Assembly: GCA_963745175.1 (NCBI GenBank)
Contig: CAVUWK010000001.1
Span: 331,197 to 395,196 of the forward strand
Direction of reading: 5' to 3'
Length of the DNA: 64,000 nucleotides
DNA from: Bog-473 sp963745175
Lineage (GTDB): Bacteria; Actinomycetota; Acidimicrobiia; Acidimicrobiales; RAAP-2
Shown here: positions 44,830 through 53,353 of the stretch, piece after piece
How the letters are laid out: the number at the start of each line of letters is the position of its first letter
How positions within the stretch are numbered: the stretch's first letter is position 1
The notes under the pieces: model-generated
Database searches by the model: none
Told to the model about the DNA's origin: nothing
The model's input: only the letters and a program-made list of their open reading frames with translations
Program-made: the position numbers and the translations under genes

Positions 44830-45841
44830 ATGGGACAGTACGTCGGAATAGACCTGCATCGACGCAGCACCACCATCGTCCGGATGGCAGAGGACGGCGA
44901 GGTGCTCGGCACCGAACGCTTCGTTAGCCAGCCCTTCGAACTCGCCCAGGCCATGGCCGCCGCCGGGCCCGAGCCCGAGGTGGTGCTCGAATCCACCTAT
45001 GGCTGGTATTGGGCCGCCGATGTTCTCCAAGAGCTCGGCGCCCACGTGCATCTCGCCCATGCGCTCGGCAACAACTTGGGGGAACCGACGCGTCAAGAAC
45101 GACGTGCGCGACGCCCAGGACCTCGCCGCCATGTTGGCCCTCGGGCGCCTCGCCGAGGGCTGGATCGCGCCGCCAGAGGTCCGAGAGCTCCGCGAGCTGG
45201 TGCGCTATCGCTTTTCGCTCATCCGGCACCGGACCAGTGCCAAGGCCCAGATCCACGAGGTCATGGCCAAGAACGGGATCCTGCCCGTCGTCGGCGAGCT
45301 GTGGGGACCGACCGGTCAGGCCCAACTCGACCGTCTCGAACTCCCCGAGGCCTACGCCATGCGCCTCGATTCCTTGCGCCACCTGCTCGACGTCTACGAG
45401 GCGGCCATCACCGAGCTCGACGCGCACATCCACGCCCAGCTCAAGGCCGACCCGGGCTATCAGGCCGCCATGACGCTGCCCGGAGTGGGCAAGGTCATCG
45501 CCGCCATCTTCGTGGCCGAGATCGGTGACATCACCCGCTTCAGCTCGGCCAAGAAGCTCTGTAGCTGGGCCGGCCTCACCCCCAAGCACCGAGAGTCCGA
45601 CGAGGTCGTCCACCGCGGCGAGATCACCAAACAAGGCTCACCGCTGGTCCGCTGGGCGGCCATCGAGGCCGTGGGCAACTACCGAGCCAAAGGCAACGAG
45701 AAGCTGCGCGCCGACTACAAGCGCATCGCCGAGCACGCCGGCAAGTACAAGGCCCGCGTCGCGGTGGCCCGCAAACTCTTGACCCTCGTCTTCTACGCAT
45801 TGCGCGACGGGGAGGTCCGATGCCTCGAGACCGCCGCCTGA
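44830..45841 (+). pseudogene. IS110-family transposase (third subtype), one frameshift
   Basis: YVGIDLHRRSTTIVRMAEDG at the start, preceded by AAGGAGGAGGAG. The frame shifts near 45090, where NNLGE becomes VKNDVRDAQDLAAMLALGRL. C-terminal domain: LPGVGKVIAAIFVAEIGDIT, CSWAGLTPKHRESDEVVHRG and GSPLVRWAAIEAVGNYR. Otherwise complete, so a sequencing error is possible. Element ends not defined. Confidence 0.8.
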
Positions 45842-46182
45842 GTCTCGGCCACGGACCGACGCGTGCTCGACTATCGCCGTGGCCCACCGGATCCGGTGTG
45901 GCCGTCGTTTCTGATTGAGCCCGTCGGGACGTGGCCGAACCCCATCATGTGCGGAGATCGACGAATGAATGGCTGGTTGCCCACGGGAGCGTGACAGAAC
46001 CCAAGCAGTGATGGGACCTCGCAGCACCACATAGGCGTCCTCGAAGAGGATGCGCCGCTCGCCGCCGGCGTCAACGCCAAGCCTTCGGCGGGCATCGCCC
46101 GACGTTGACCCCGACGTCTCGCTGGCGCGCGCTCTCGTGCAGGACGCCGCTGGGTGAATCAGGAACGATCGTCAGAAAAACC
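45842..46182. other. Gene-free stretch after IS110-type transposase
   Basis: Probably the 3' noncoding part of the IS and its flank. No supported coding sequence. GC-rich stretch near 46060-46085 with short inverted segments. Confidence 0.4.
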
Positions 46183-46383
46183 CTATTGATCCGGCTCCGC
46201 CCCTTCATGTACGGCGATAGGGGGCACCTCCGTCGATACAGGGCTCGGTTCGGGGTTGCTCTTCTGAGCCGACCGACACTCCATGGCGGAGGCCGTATTG
46301 GGACTCTGCACCCCGATGATCATGACCTCAAACAGCCGGTCCACCTCTGCTACGAACCCCGTGGCTCTACGTCGCACCGACAT
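46183..46383 (-). CDS. Possible small hypothetical protein
   Basis: 66 residues, MSVRRRATGFVAEVDRLFEV. It lies 28 bp downstream of the serpin-like gene and reads into the repeat at its 3' end. No ribosome site; could be chance. Confidence 0.3.
   Translation of the reverse strand: MSVRRRATGFVAEVDRLFEVMIIGVQSPNTASAMECRSAQKSNPEPSPVSTEVPPIAVHEGAEPDQ
46191..46228 (+). repeat. Cassette repeat, degenerate left part
   Basis: Core GTACGGCGATAGGGGGCACC. Confidence 0.6.
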
Positions 46384-46411
46384 GTAGTCGGTCCGGGAAC
46401 TGGCCGAGGAA

Positions 46412-46897
46412 TTAGTTCAACGTGGGCTCTCCGGGCTCGGCAAGCCAGGCGGAGAAGGGCGGAAGAGCGAACCAGTCCGTATGACCAGCTCGGGACCTCT
46501 TGAAGTCGGCTTCACTCCCGGCCAAGGCGATCGCCGCATAGGGATGGTCGAAAAACAGAGTCGCCCTTCGCAAGAGCCCTTTCTGAGTTCGAAGCGACCT
46601 CCGGGTCGAACGGGTCTCAAGGGCCATGATGTCGAGCGCAGCTGCCTCGAATCCCAATGGCGAGTACGACGCTATCGCCGATTGCTTCGCCATGGTGTTG
46701 TCGCCCTCGGGACTTGGACCCACGAGATCCAGTAATGCGGACAAGGCTGGTTCGACTCCGAAGAGATCCGACGCCGTGAGATCCAAGTCGCCGCTCACTG
46801 TCCATGCAGCCAGTACCGCACCGTCGGACTCCTCTCGGCGTTCGCCTGCCGTGTTCGCAAGGATCGAGAGGCGCTCGTTACCTGGCTCCGGGAACAT
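46412..46897 (-). CDS. Serpin-like protein, C-terminal part only
   Basis: 161 residues. YSPLGFEAAALDIMALETRS resembles the hinge and reactive-centre loop of bacterial serpins, RATLFFDHPYAAIALAGSEA the following strand, and FSAWLAEPGEP the usual end. The N-terminal two thirds of a serpin (about 200 residues) are missing, so it would not work as an inhibitor unless it is a different family. Tentative. Confidence 0.4.
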   Translation of the reverse strand: MFPEPGNERLSILANTAGERREESDGAVLAAWTVSGDLDLTASDLFGVEPALSALLDLVGPSPEGDNTMAKQSAIASYSPLGFEAAALDIMALETRSTRRSLRTQKGLLRRATLFFDHPYAAIALAGSEADFKRSRAGHTDWFALPPFSAWLAEPGEPTLN

Positions 46898-46987
46898 GGC
46901 GCTACGAAGGCGTCCGACTCAACGACGTGACCCAATCGGGATCGAGGTCCACGGCCCTCTGACGTCCGTCACATGGGTATGGCAGAA

Positions 46988-47027
46988 GTGCCGAACCGTC
47001 CCACCTTCCCGGTGAACTGGGGCAGGG
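46988..47027 (+). repeat. Cassette repeat
   Basis: GTGCCGAACCGTCCCACCTT then CCCGGTGAACTGGGGCAGG. Confidence 0.85.
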
Positions 47028-47083
47028 CAGCAACCGTCACTCAGTCGTGTTATCGGAGGTCGTCGAACCCGTAGCCTTGGAGC

Positions 47084-47745
47084 ATGTCCGACGAAGACCA
47101 TGTTGCAACCGCCCGAGCGGTCTACGACAGAGCATCGGCGAGGTATGTCCAGTTCATAGGCACTGAGATCAGCACGGCAACAGAAGGCCCGATCGACCGA
47201 TCGCTGCTCTTGGCCTTCATCGATCTGGTCAAGAGACAAACGGTCGTTCGCGTCGCCGATGTCGGTTGCGGACCAGGCCGAGCAGCAGCATTCATGGCGG
47301 AACGTGGCCTCGACGTTGTCGGCGTGGACGTGTCCCAGGCCATGCTGGCCGTCGCTCGGACCGCACATCCGCACATTAGTTTCGAAGAGGGTCAATTCGA
47401 TGGGCTTCCGATCGGAACGGGAGTGCTCGCTGGTGCTGTGTGCTGGTACTCGATCATCTACACACCTCTGGATCGGCTCGGCGAGGCGTTTGGTGAACTG
47501 GCGAGGATCTTGATGCCGGGGGGTTACTTACTCCTTGCTTTTCAGGCGGAGGTGAGCCGGTACACCGAGCAGATGCGCAAGGCACACACCTGCCGCTCAC
47601 CAGTTACCGGCACAGGGTGCAAGAGGTTGCCCGTTGTCTGGAGGACACAGATTTCAAGATCTGCGCCACGGTACTCAGGGCACCTGAACTCGAGGACGAA
47701 ACCACTTCCCAGGGATTCGTTATCGCCAGTAGCCCACTCTCGTAG
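47084..47745 (+). pseudogene. Class I SAM-dependent methyltransferase, one frameshift
   Basis: VVRVADVGCGPGRAAAFMAE is motif I, followed by VVGVDVSQAMLAVARTAHPH, CWYSIIYTPLDRLGEAFGEL and ARILMPGGYLLLAFQ. The frame then shifts near 47570-47590 and continues as LPLTSYRHRVQEVARCLEDT and DFKICATVLRAPELEDETTS to the stop at 47745. About 220 residues if repaired. Ends 4 bp before a repeat. Confidence 0.8.
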
Positions 47746-47748
47746 TCC

Positions 47749-47793
47749 CCGAGGTGTGGCTCCGCGAACCTGCGACATCAATGTATGGGGGCA
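47749..47793 (+). repeat. Cassette repeat, degenerate core
   Basis: CGAGGTGTGGCTCCGCGAAC, CTGCGACAT, then CAATGTATGGGGGCAC. Confidence 0.55.
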
Positions 47794-47929
47794 CTAGGTC
47801 GGTACAGTCCTCTTGTGGCAAGCGCCGAGACAAGTGCAGCTCGTAACGGACAGATCTTCTCGCCTCAGCCTGATTCGCTGACGAGGATCGGACTCGCGTT
47901 CCGCAAGTAGCGCAGAAGGAGGTTTCAGG

Positions 47930-48472
47930 ATGGGCAGCCTGACCTATTTGGCGATTGCGTCGCTCGACGGCTATGTCGAGGACGAGCAGGGCAAATTCGA
48001 CTGGGCGGCGCCGGATGCGGAGGTGCACGCCTTCGTCAACGACCTCGCGCGGCCCTGGGGCACCCACCTGTACGGGCGGCGGATGTACGAGACGATGGTC
48101 TGGTGGGAGACCGGCGATCATGCGGGTGTGTACCGGGACTACGCGGAGATCTGGCGGGCGGCCGAAAAGGTTGTCTACTCCCGAACGCTTCACACGGTTT
48201 CAAGCGAGAGAACCCGAATCGAGCGCGAGTTCGACGCCGCGACGATCAGGCGGCTGAAGGAGAGCTCGCGATCCGACATCTCGATCGGCGGGGCGGAGCT
48301 CGCCGGCCAGGCGGTCGCCGAGGGGTTGGTCGACGAGTGCCATCTCTTCGTCGGGCCGGTGCTCGTGGGCGGTGGCAAGCGCGTCCTGCCCGCCGGCGTC
48401 CATGCCGAACTCGAGCTGTTGGACGAGCGTCGCTTTCGCAGCGGCGTTGTATATCTCCGTTACCGATTATGA
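47930..48472 (+). CDS. Dihydrofolate reductase-family protein (RibD C-terminal type)
   Basis: 180 residues with AAGGAGG ahead of ATG 47930. YLAIASLDGYVEDEQGKFDW, YGRRMYETMVWWETGD, KVVYSRTLHTVSSERTRIER, ISIGGAELAGQAVAEGLVDE, LFVGPVLVGGGKRVLP. The family shares the NADPH-binding fold of DHFR and RibD; most members are not true DHFRs and the substrate is unknown. Confidence 0.88.
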   Translation: MGSLTYLAIASLDGYVEDEQGKFDWAAPDAEVHAFVNDLARPWGTHLYGRRMYETMVWWETGDHAGVYRDYAEIWRAAEKVVYSRTLHTVSSERTRIEREFDAATIRRLKESSRSDISIGGAELAGQAVAEGLVDECHLFVGPVLVGGGKRVLPAGVHAELELLDERRFRSGVVYLRYRL

Positions 48473-48597
48473 GCCGAAAGGAGCGCGATAAAAGCTCCGA
48501 CTGGTTGCTACTTTCGTATGGATCGACCACGAGTCAGTTCGGGAGAGGCTCGACGCGCTGCTGCATCAATACGGCCAGCCAGGATGTAAGCAGTTGG

Positions 48598-48644
48598 AGT
48601 GTCCCCAGATTCGAACTGTGCCACCCTCCCGGCGTACTGGGCTA
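48598..48644 (+). repeat. Cassette repeat
   Basis: AGTGTCCCCAGATTCGAACT, GTGCCACCCT, then CCCGGCGTACTGGGC. CAGTT...AACTG upstream adds a further stem. Confidence 0.8.
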
Positions 48645-48717
48645 TTTGTTCTCTCGTTGTCACCATGCCCCGATACCGTAGAAGAGCATCGGTTTGGGGC
48701 CTCGTTAGGAGCCTGGC

Positions 48718-49317
48718 GTGAACGCAAAGATGCGACTTCGATTAGGGGCAGCCCAGATTGGCCTCAAGACCAGAAACGCGACATCGCTCGGGATGCTTCT
48801 TGATGTTCTCGATCTGCCCGGCACTGGCTGGAAAGTGTTGGACGAGCGCACCCGACGGACCGGATTTTCAGATCCGAGAGCAGAGAGGTCGATTCGAGCC
48901 CGGGCTATCGGCAGCGTCATGGCGTCGCGCTCGTTCCATCGTGAGGATCCCTACCAGGCGTTGTGGACCCAGGTTTCTCCGTTCGATTCGATCCCCGACG
49001 CTCAATCCGCCGTAGGAGACTCCCGTTCCAGCCTGCTGCCCAATTTGGGCCAGAGAGCCATAATCACGTATGAACGAGCGGTTGGAGAGGTGACTCCGCT
49101 GGGCATCGAAGATCCTTGGGTGTACGAGCAATCTGCGGAATCAACGTGGGGCTCCGGCGTAACCAGGATCGTGTGCGGGAGGGTTGATCGGTCCGTCATT
49201 GCCATCGCCTGTACTGCACGGGATAACAACGGGTGGTCGTGGGCTGACATAAGTGCCCTTGCTACATTGCAGGCCGAAAAGGTTCTGCGGCGCGAGTTCG
49301 ATGCCGACTTGAAATAG
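48718..49317 (+). CDS. Hypothetical protein
   Basis: 199 residues from GTG 48718. No motif recognised. RTGFSDPRAERSIRARAIGS, then a C-terminal half (VTRIVCGRVDRSVIAIACTA, DISALATLQAEKVLRREFDA) that resembles a sensor or receptor-like alpha/beta domain. Ends 16 bp before a repeat. Confidence 0.55.
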   Translation: MNAKMRLRLGAAQIGLKTRNATSLGMLLDVLDLPGTGWKVLDERTRRTGFSDPRAERSIRARAIGSVMASRSFHREDPYQALWTQVSPFDSIPDAQSAVGDSRSSLLPNLGQRAIITYERAVGEVTPLGIEDPWVYEQSAESTWGSGVTRIVCGRVDRSVIAIACTARDNNGWSWADISALATLQAEKVLRREFDADLK

Positions 49318-49332
49318 CTTGGTCCGGCCGCC

Positions 49333-49377
49333 CCCGAAGTGCCTCGGGTGATACCCAGTCCCGGCGTTCGGGGCACC
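49333..49377 (+). repeat. Cassette repeat, near-consensus
   Basis: GAAGTGCCTC, GGGTGATACCC hairpin, AGT, then CCCGGCGTTCGGGGCACC. GTGC and GCAC close the site. Confidence 0.88.
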
Positions 49378-49462
49378 TTTGCTGGATGACCATCCCCAAC
49401 CGAGATCCAGCCGTGATGCGGGCCGCTACGAGTCGCCCGGGCCTGAGAGATGCGGATGTTCC

Positions 49463-49901
49463 TCAGATTCGCGGGGGGCCTGAAGTTCGCACGCTCTTGC
49501 GCTCGTGGTCCCGCTCACCAGCGATGACAGGGAGCATCTCGATCTTGTGGCCGTCCGGGTCAGAGATGAACACCGAAATTGCGCGGCGTCATCTCGAAGG
49601 TGTCGATCCCGGCCAGCGACAGCCCCGCTACGACGTGCGCCACATCCTCAGCGTCCACGTTGAAGGCCAGGTGGTTCATCTCCTCGCCGCCGTGGACGTC
49701 ACGACCGGCAACCTCGAACAGGTCGAGGCCCTGCATGCCACAACGTAGGAAGCTGGCATTCATACCGCCTGGGCCGTCGGAGATGGCGCCGCGGTGCTCT
49801 AACCCCAGAACCTCCATGTAGAACGTCCGGGAACGATCAAGGTTCGCTACGTGTAGCACCACGTGGTTGATGCCGGTCACGTTGAGCTTCGAAGCAGCCA
49901 T
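49463..49901 (-). pseudogene. VOC/glyoxalase-family protein, late frameshift
   Basis: From ATG 49901 (AGGAAGG upstream): INHVVLHVANLDRSRTFYME, LGLEHRGAISDGPGG, EEMNHLAFNVDAEDVAHVVA. Near 49575 the frame shifts; the proper end VFISDPDGHKIEMLPVIAGE is in the next frame to the stop at 49463. Metal ligands H, H and E are all present once repaired. Confidence 0.78.
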
Positions 49902-49987
49902 TCGCATCCTTCCTGTTGTCACACGGGACCTCGGCAAATGGGTCCTATCACAGGGGCCCGCTCTCGATGTCGTTGTCGCGCTTCCAC

Positions 49988-50452
49988 TTAGCCGGCGACG
50001 CCCGATGCACCTGGAATCGCCGGAGTCAGGCCGTGGCGTGCCATGACGCCAAAGAGCGCGTCGAGGTCCGGGGGGCCGCCAGGTGAGGCCGCCAAGACCG
50101 CGGCGATCTCGTGGAAGTACTGAGGTCGGAAGATGCCCGGTGTCGCCACAGACAAAAACACTCCATTCGTGCTGCCGGTGTTGTCGAAGCTGTGGACCTG
50201 CCCCTTCCCGACGAATCCGGCCTGTCCGGCGCTGAGTTCGTGGGCGACGCCATCGATATTGAAGGTGAATGCGCCCTCGAGGACGTACACGGCTTCGTCG
50301 AAGCCGTCATGGCTGTGGGGAGGAGGGACAAGGGCGCCAACGGGCACCCGGATCTCGAAGACAGTTGCCGCTCCATCGGTATCGACCTCGTCGAGGAGGA
50401 ACGTCACGGTCAGGTCGTGAAGTTGGATCGGGGTCTTCGTCGCCGTGCTCAT
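49988..50452 (-). CDS. Cupin-fold protein
   Basis: 154 residues. PPPHSHDGFDEAVYVLEGAF is motif 1 (H-x-H...E), then GQAGFVGKGQVHSFDNTGST (motif 2 with His). Divergently transcribed from the MarR regulator at 50531 with two matching operators between them, so it is the likely regulated target. Role unknown; possibly quercetinase-like or a detoxifier. Confidence 0.82.
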   Translation of the reverse strand: MSTATKTPIQLHDLTVTFLLDEVDTDGAATVFEIRVPVGALVPPPHSHDGFDEAVYVLEGAFTFNIDGVAHELSAGQAGFVGKGQVHSFDNTGSTNGVFLSVATPGIFRPQYFHEIAAVLAASPGGPPDLDALFGVMARHGLTPAIPGASGVAG

Positions 50453-50466
50453 TGTGCCGCTCCCTT

Positions 50467-50521
50467 ATCTTTGTAAAGTGACTGTAGAGAACTGTACACG
50501 AGCCAACCATCTTTGTAAAGT
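50467..50521. promoter_or_regulatory. Paired MarR-type operators
   Basis: ATCTTTGTAAAGT occurs twice, at 50467-50479 and 50509-50521, 42 bp apart (four helical turns). Each has an inverted CTTT/AAAG. They fill the gap between the divergent cupin and MarR genes and lie next to both start codons. Confidence 0.75.
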
Positions 50522-50530
50522 AGTTTTATT

Positions 50531-51025
50531 ATGGAACCGACCGAGGACGAGCCGCTGATGGGGGCACTTCTACGGATGCCCGTGGATGCCATTCGACACC
50601 GGATGATCGACGACCTGCACGCGGCGGGGTTCACGGACATAGTGCCGGCTCACTCAGCCGTGCTCCGTTACCCCGGCCCTCAGGGACGCCGTCCCTCTGA
50701 CGTCGCCGCGGAGGCCGGCATGAGCAGGCAGGCAATGAACTACCTGCTCGGCGAGCTCGAGCAACTGGGCTATCTCCAGCGCCGGGACGATCCGCACGAC
50801 AAGCGCTCACGTCGGATCGAACTCACGAAACGGGGCTATGCGGTGGGGCGCGTCTTGCGGGAAAGTGTGGCGGGCATCGAAGCGGACCTCGAACGTGAGC
50901 TCGGCCACCAGCAGCTGTCGCAGCTTCGTCAGCTGCTGGTGGCCCTCAACGGCTCCGCGTTCGTCCGGGAATACAGGGAGCAAACAGGCCAGCCCCGAGT
51001 CATCGTGGAAGCGAGCCCGGACTGA
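50531..51025 (+). CDS. MarR-family transcriptional regulator
   Basis: 164 residues. Winged helix: RPSDVAAEAGMSRQAMNYLL, GELEQLGYLQRRDDPHDKRS, RRIELTKRGYAVGRVLRESV. Probably represses itself and the divergent cupin through the twin sites, relieved by a ligand. Its start lies 10 bp past an operator. Confidence 0.9.
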   Translation: MEPTEDEPLMGALLRMPVDAIRHRMIDDLHAAGFTDIVPAHSAVLRYPGPQGRRPSDVAAEAGMSRQAMNYLLGELEQLGYLQRRDDPHDKRSRRIELTKRGYAVGRVLRESVAGIEADLERELGHQQLSQLRQLLVALNGSAFVREYREQTGQPRVIVEASPD

Positions 51026-51182
51026 AGCTTCCCCGGCCGTGCGTTTCTGCACGACAAGACGTGGCGCGGTTCGACCGCTCGCGGAATTCGCCGACTGTCT
51101 TAGTGTGCAGAGGGGAACGTGAGGTCGACTAATCCGGCCAGACCGTCCCCGCCCTGCGGTCTAAGGTGAGCGTATCCCGGTT

Positions 51183-51223
51183 GTGCCGCAGGGTGGCACC
51201 CCAGCCCGGCGAACGGGGGCAGG
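51183..51223 (+). repeat. Cassette repeat, near-consensus
   Basis: GTGCCGCA, GGGTGGCACCC hairpin, CAG, then CCCGGCGAACGGGGGCAGG. Confidence 0.88.
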
Positions 51224-51259
51224 ACCAACGATGACGTCCGGACCCTAGCTCTTCGGCGC

Positions 51260-52178
51260 TCACCTGGTTGTTGGCACCCGACTGATTGGCGGGCACCAAT
51301 GGCGATGCGGTGTCGATGTTGCTTGTGAGGTCGCCGCCTTGGTAGGGCCCGGACCTTCGCTCCTGCCCTCTGGGCGACACGCCGCAGAGGTGGGCCCATT
51401 CTGGTGAAGGCGTTCTGGATTGTCGCCCGCCGCCATCACGAGGGCGGCCGCGGTGTCGGGACCGACACCGAAGAGGTCCAGCAACTCGGGGACGGTGGCC
51501 ACGAGGAGCGCCTCGATCCTCGCGTCGAGCTCGGCGAGCTCTTCGTCGAGCGAGCTGATCCGGTGCGCCAACGAGGACAGCGACGCCTTGGTGGCCGCCG
51601 TCACTGGGTCAGGTGAACGTGTGGGACGGAGACCCTTTCCTTCTGCCACCAATGCGGGTACAGAGAGGCCCTTCAATCGGCAACGGAGCTGCTCAGGCGC
51701 GCTGTAGCCGAGGTGGCGCATCTGGGTGAGGGCTTTGACCCTGGCCTGGCGGGCTGAGCGCTTGGCGACCACGAGGACCCGGATCGCCTCGACGGCACCA
51801 TCCCTCGACTTGGGGTGCCCGCTCGCCCGTCCGCTCGAGCGCGGCCCGGGCCGCTTCGACGGCGTCGAGGGGATCGGACTTGCCGCTGCGCCGGCGCTCT
51901 TCTCGATTGGGCCGGTCGACTTCGATGACCGTCACTCCCACCCGGCGCAGGTAACGCGAGAGTCCCGAACCATACGAGCCCGTGCCCTCCACGCCGATCT
52001 TGGTCACCTCCCCGAAGGTCTCGAGCCAGGAGAGCAGGGCCTTGTAGCCGGCCGGGTCGGTCGCAAAACTCTCCGAACCGAGCAGGCCGCCGAGCGGGTC
52101 GAGGGCGGCCGCGACGTGGACGTCGCGATGCGTGTCGACTCCACCGGTGATCCCACGCGCAGCTTCTACGATGGTCAT
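51260..52178 (-). pseudogene. IS110 transposase remnant
   Basis: MTIVEAARGITGGVDTHRDV from ATG 52178, through GKSDPLDAVEAARAALE, then a frameshift near 51800 to VVAKRSARQARVKALTQMRH. After FGVGPDTAAALVMAAGDNPE the sequence breaks off with an internal deletion, so the C-terminal serine domain is gone. Inactive. Confidence 0.8.
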
Positions 52179-52211
52179 TGGTCGTCCCTTCTCGTAATGG
52201 TGTTGAGGGAT

Positions 52212-52301
52212 GGCACGGCCGTTCCGGATCGGAGCGACGGGCGGTCCAGGCTTGTTGCTGCAAGCCGGACCAATCACCCCAACTCGGAGACGGGACGTGC
52301 C
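52212..52301 (-). ncRNA. Diverged bridge-RNA-like structure
   Basis: GGCACG (52212) pairs with CGTGCC (52296); inner stem GGTCC-A-GGCTTG with CAAGCC-G-GGACC-like partner. The pairs differ from copies A-C but pairing is kept, which supports a selected RNA fold. Confidence 0.55.
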
Positions 52302-52410
52302 GCTTTCAATGTGCCGCTGGCAGGCCTCGGTCGACGACGTTTTGCAACGTCACGGGACTTCAAGTCAGGCCGAACCCACCAGCACTCCCGAAGCTATTCA
52401 GGACCAGCAG

Positions 52411-52424
52411 AGAACGGGGGCAGG
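52411..52424 (+). repeat. Cassette repeat, right half after IS remnant
   Basis: AGAACGGGGGCAGG, matching the right part of the copy at 51183. Confidence 0.65.
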
Positions 52425-52445
52425 ACCAACGATGCCGTCCGGACC

Positions 52446-52907
52446 CTAGCTAGTCGTAGCAATCGACGGACAGGTGTAGGCACCGTTCACGGCATTGACG
52501 TCCGCTTGGGTGACCTTGTTGGCGTTGACCACGTCGTACAAGCGAAGTGCGGCAGCATGTGATCCCGGAGTGGGAGCACTATTCGCCAGAAGCGTGGCCA
52601 TCAACGTTGTGGTCTGATTGAGTCCCGGGGGGTTGTTGAACTCCCCGATGTAAACGCAATACTGACTGGCCGACGGCTTCCACGTAGCGCCGCTGGGTAT
52701 AACAGGGTTGATGGCAAAGTGATTGCCCGTGGCGACTCGCCATTCAGGTGCGAAGAGTGTGAACCAGCCGATGATCGCACACACCAAAATGCCGACGATG
52801 AGAAGGAAGCCCGAAGGCCAGAACCACGGTGGCGCCTGGCGATACTTCCGGTTTGGCTCGGCGATGAAGCCGGAATGACGGTCGCCGGGCTGGGGCATCG
52901 GGGTCAT
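52446..52907 (-). CDS. Membrane-anchored hypothetical protein
   Basis: 153 residues. Proline-rich N-terminus, one transmembrane segment (FWPSGFLLIVGILVCAIIGW), then an outer domain with two cysteines (SASQYCVYIGEFNNPPG, GAYTCPSIATTS). Same layout as 44269..44727, but no sequence similarity I can see. Confidence 0.6.
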   Translation of the reverse strand: MTPMPQPGDRHSGFIAEPNRKYRQAPPWFWPSGFLLIVGILVCAIIGWFTLFAPEWRVATGNHFAINPVIPSGATWKPSASQYCVYIGEFNNPPGLNQTTTLMATLLANSAPTPGSHAAALRLYDVVNANKVTQADVNAVNGAYTCPSIATTS

Positions 52908-52938
52908 CGGAGATCAGGCTAACGCCGCGTCTGCTTCC

Positions 52939-52966
52939 GTGCCCCACTCCCGGCGAACTGGGTCAG
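52939..52966 (+). repeat. Cassette repeat
   Basis: GTGCCCCACT then CCCGGCGAACTGGGTCAG. Confidence 0.8.
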
Positions 52967-52968
52967 GC

Positions 52969-53208
52969 CTATCCCTCTTCTGGCACTACTGGTGGACCGC
53001 ACGAGGTAGTCAGCAGCGACTCACCGCTAGGGCGCATGATGGTCCCGGGAAATGGAGTCACCGATAACAGGTCGCCCTCTGGAACCACCCGACTTTGAGC
53101 ACGGCAAATTCGATAGGAGATGTTTGCGGCCCGCAGGGCGGCCTCCGCCTCTTTCATCGGCAAGCGCCACACCTGCGGCATCCCTTCTCCTTCGGGCACG
53201 AGCCACAT
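52969..53208 (-). CDS. PASTA-domain-only small protein
   Basis: 79 residues from ATG 53208. VWRLPMKEAEAALRAANISY, RICRAQSRVVPEGDLLSVTP, FPGTIMRPSGESLLTTSCG is one complete PASTA domain, normally found in repeats on PknB-type kinases and PBPs that bind peptidoglycan. No signal peptide or membrane segment is visible, so how it would reach the wall is unclear. Stops 3 bp after a repeat. Confidence 0.6.
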   Translation of the reverse strand: MWLVPEGEGMPQVWRLPMKEAEAALRAANISYRICRAQSRVVPEGDLLSVTPFPGTIMRPSGESLLTTSCGPPVVPEEG

Positions 53209-53221
53209 TCTTGTCTTAGAT

Positions 53222-53249
53222 GTAGCCACCAGCCGCGTACGGGGACACC
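53222..53249 (+). repeat. Cassette repeat
   Basis: GTAGCCACC then AGCCGCGTACGGGGACACC. Confidence 0.65.
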
Positions 53250-53353
53250 GGCTGCAGCCATGTGTTCCATCATTTTGGGCAGCTTCGAGCGCAGGTCCGT
53301 GAGGTGATGCGACCGCAGACTGATCGTTGGGCCCGAAGCGGAGGAACGTTCTG

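Larger units (their letters stand above)
51253..52410 (-). mobile_element. IS110-family remnant, related to copies A-C
   Basis: Keeps the transposase start region and the 5' RNA region but has lost the 3' end. It is flanked by a 40 bp direct repeat that begins in the right half of a cassette repeat (from 51209 and from 52413). Confidence 0.75.
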
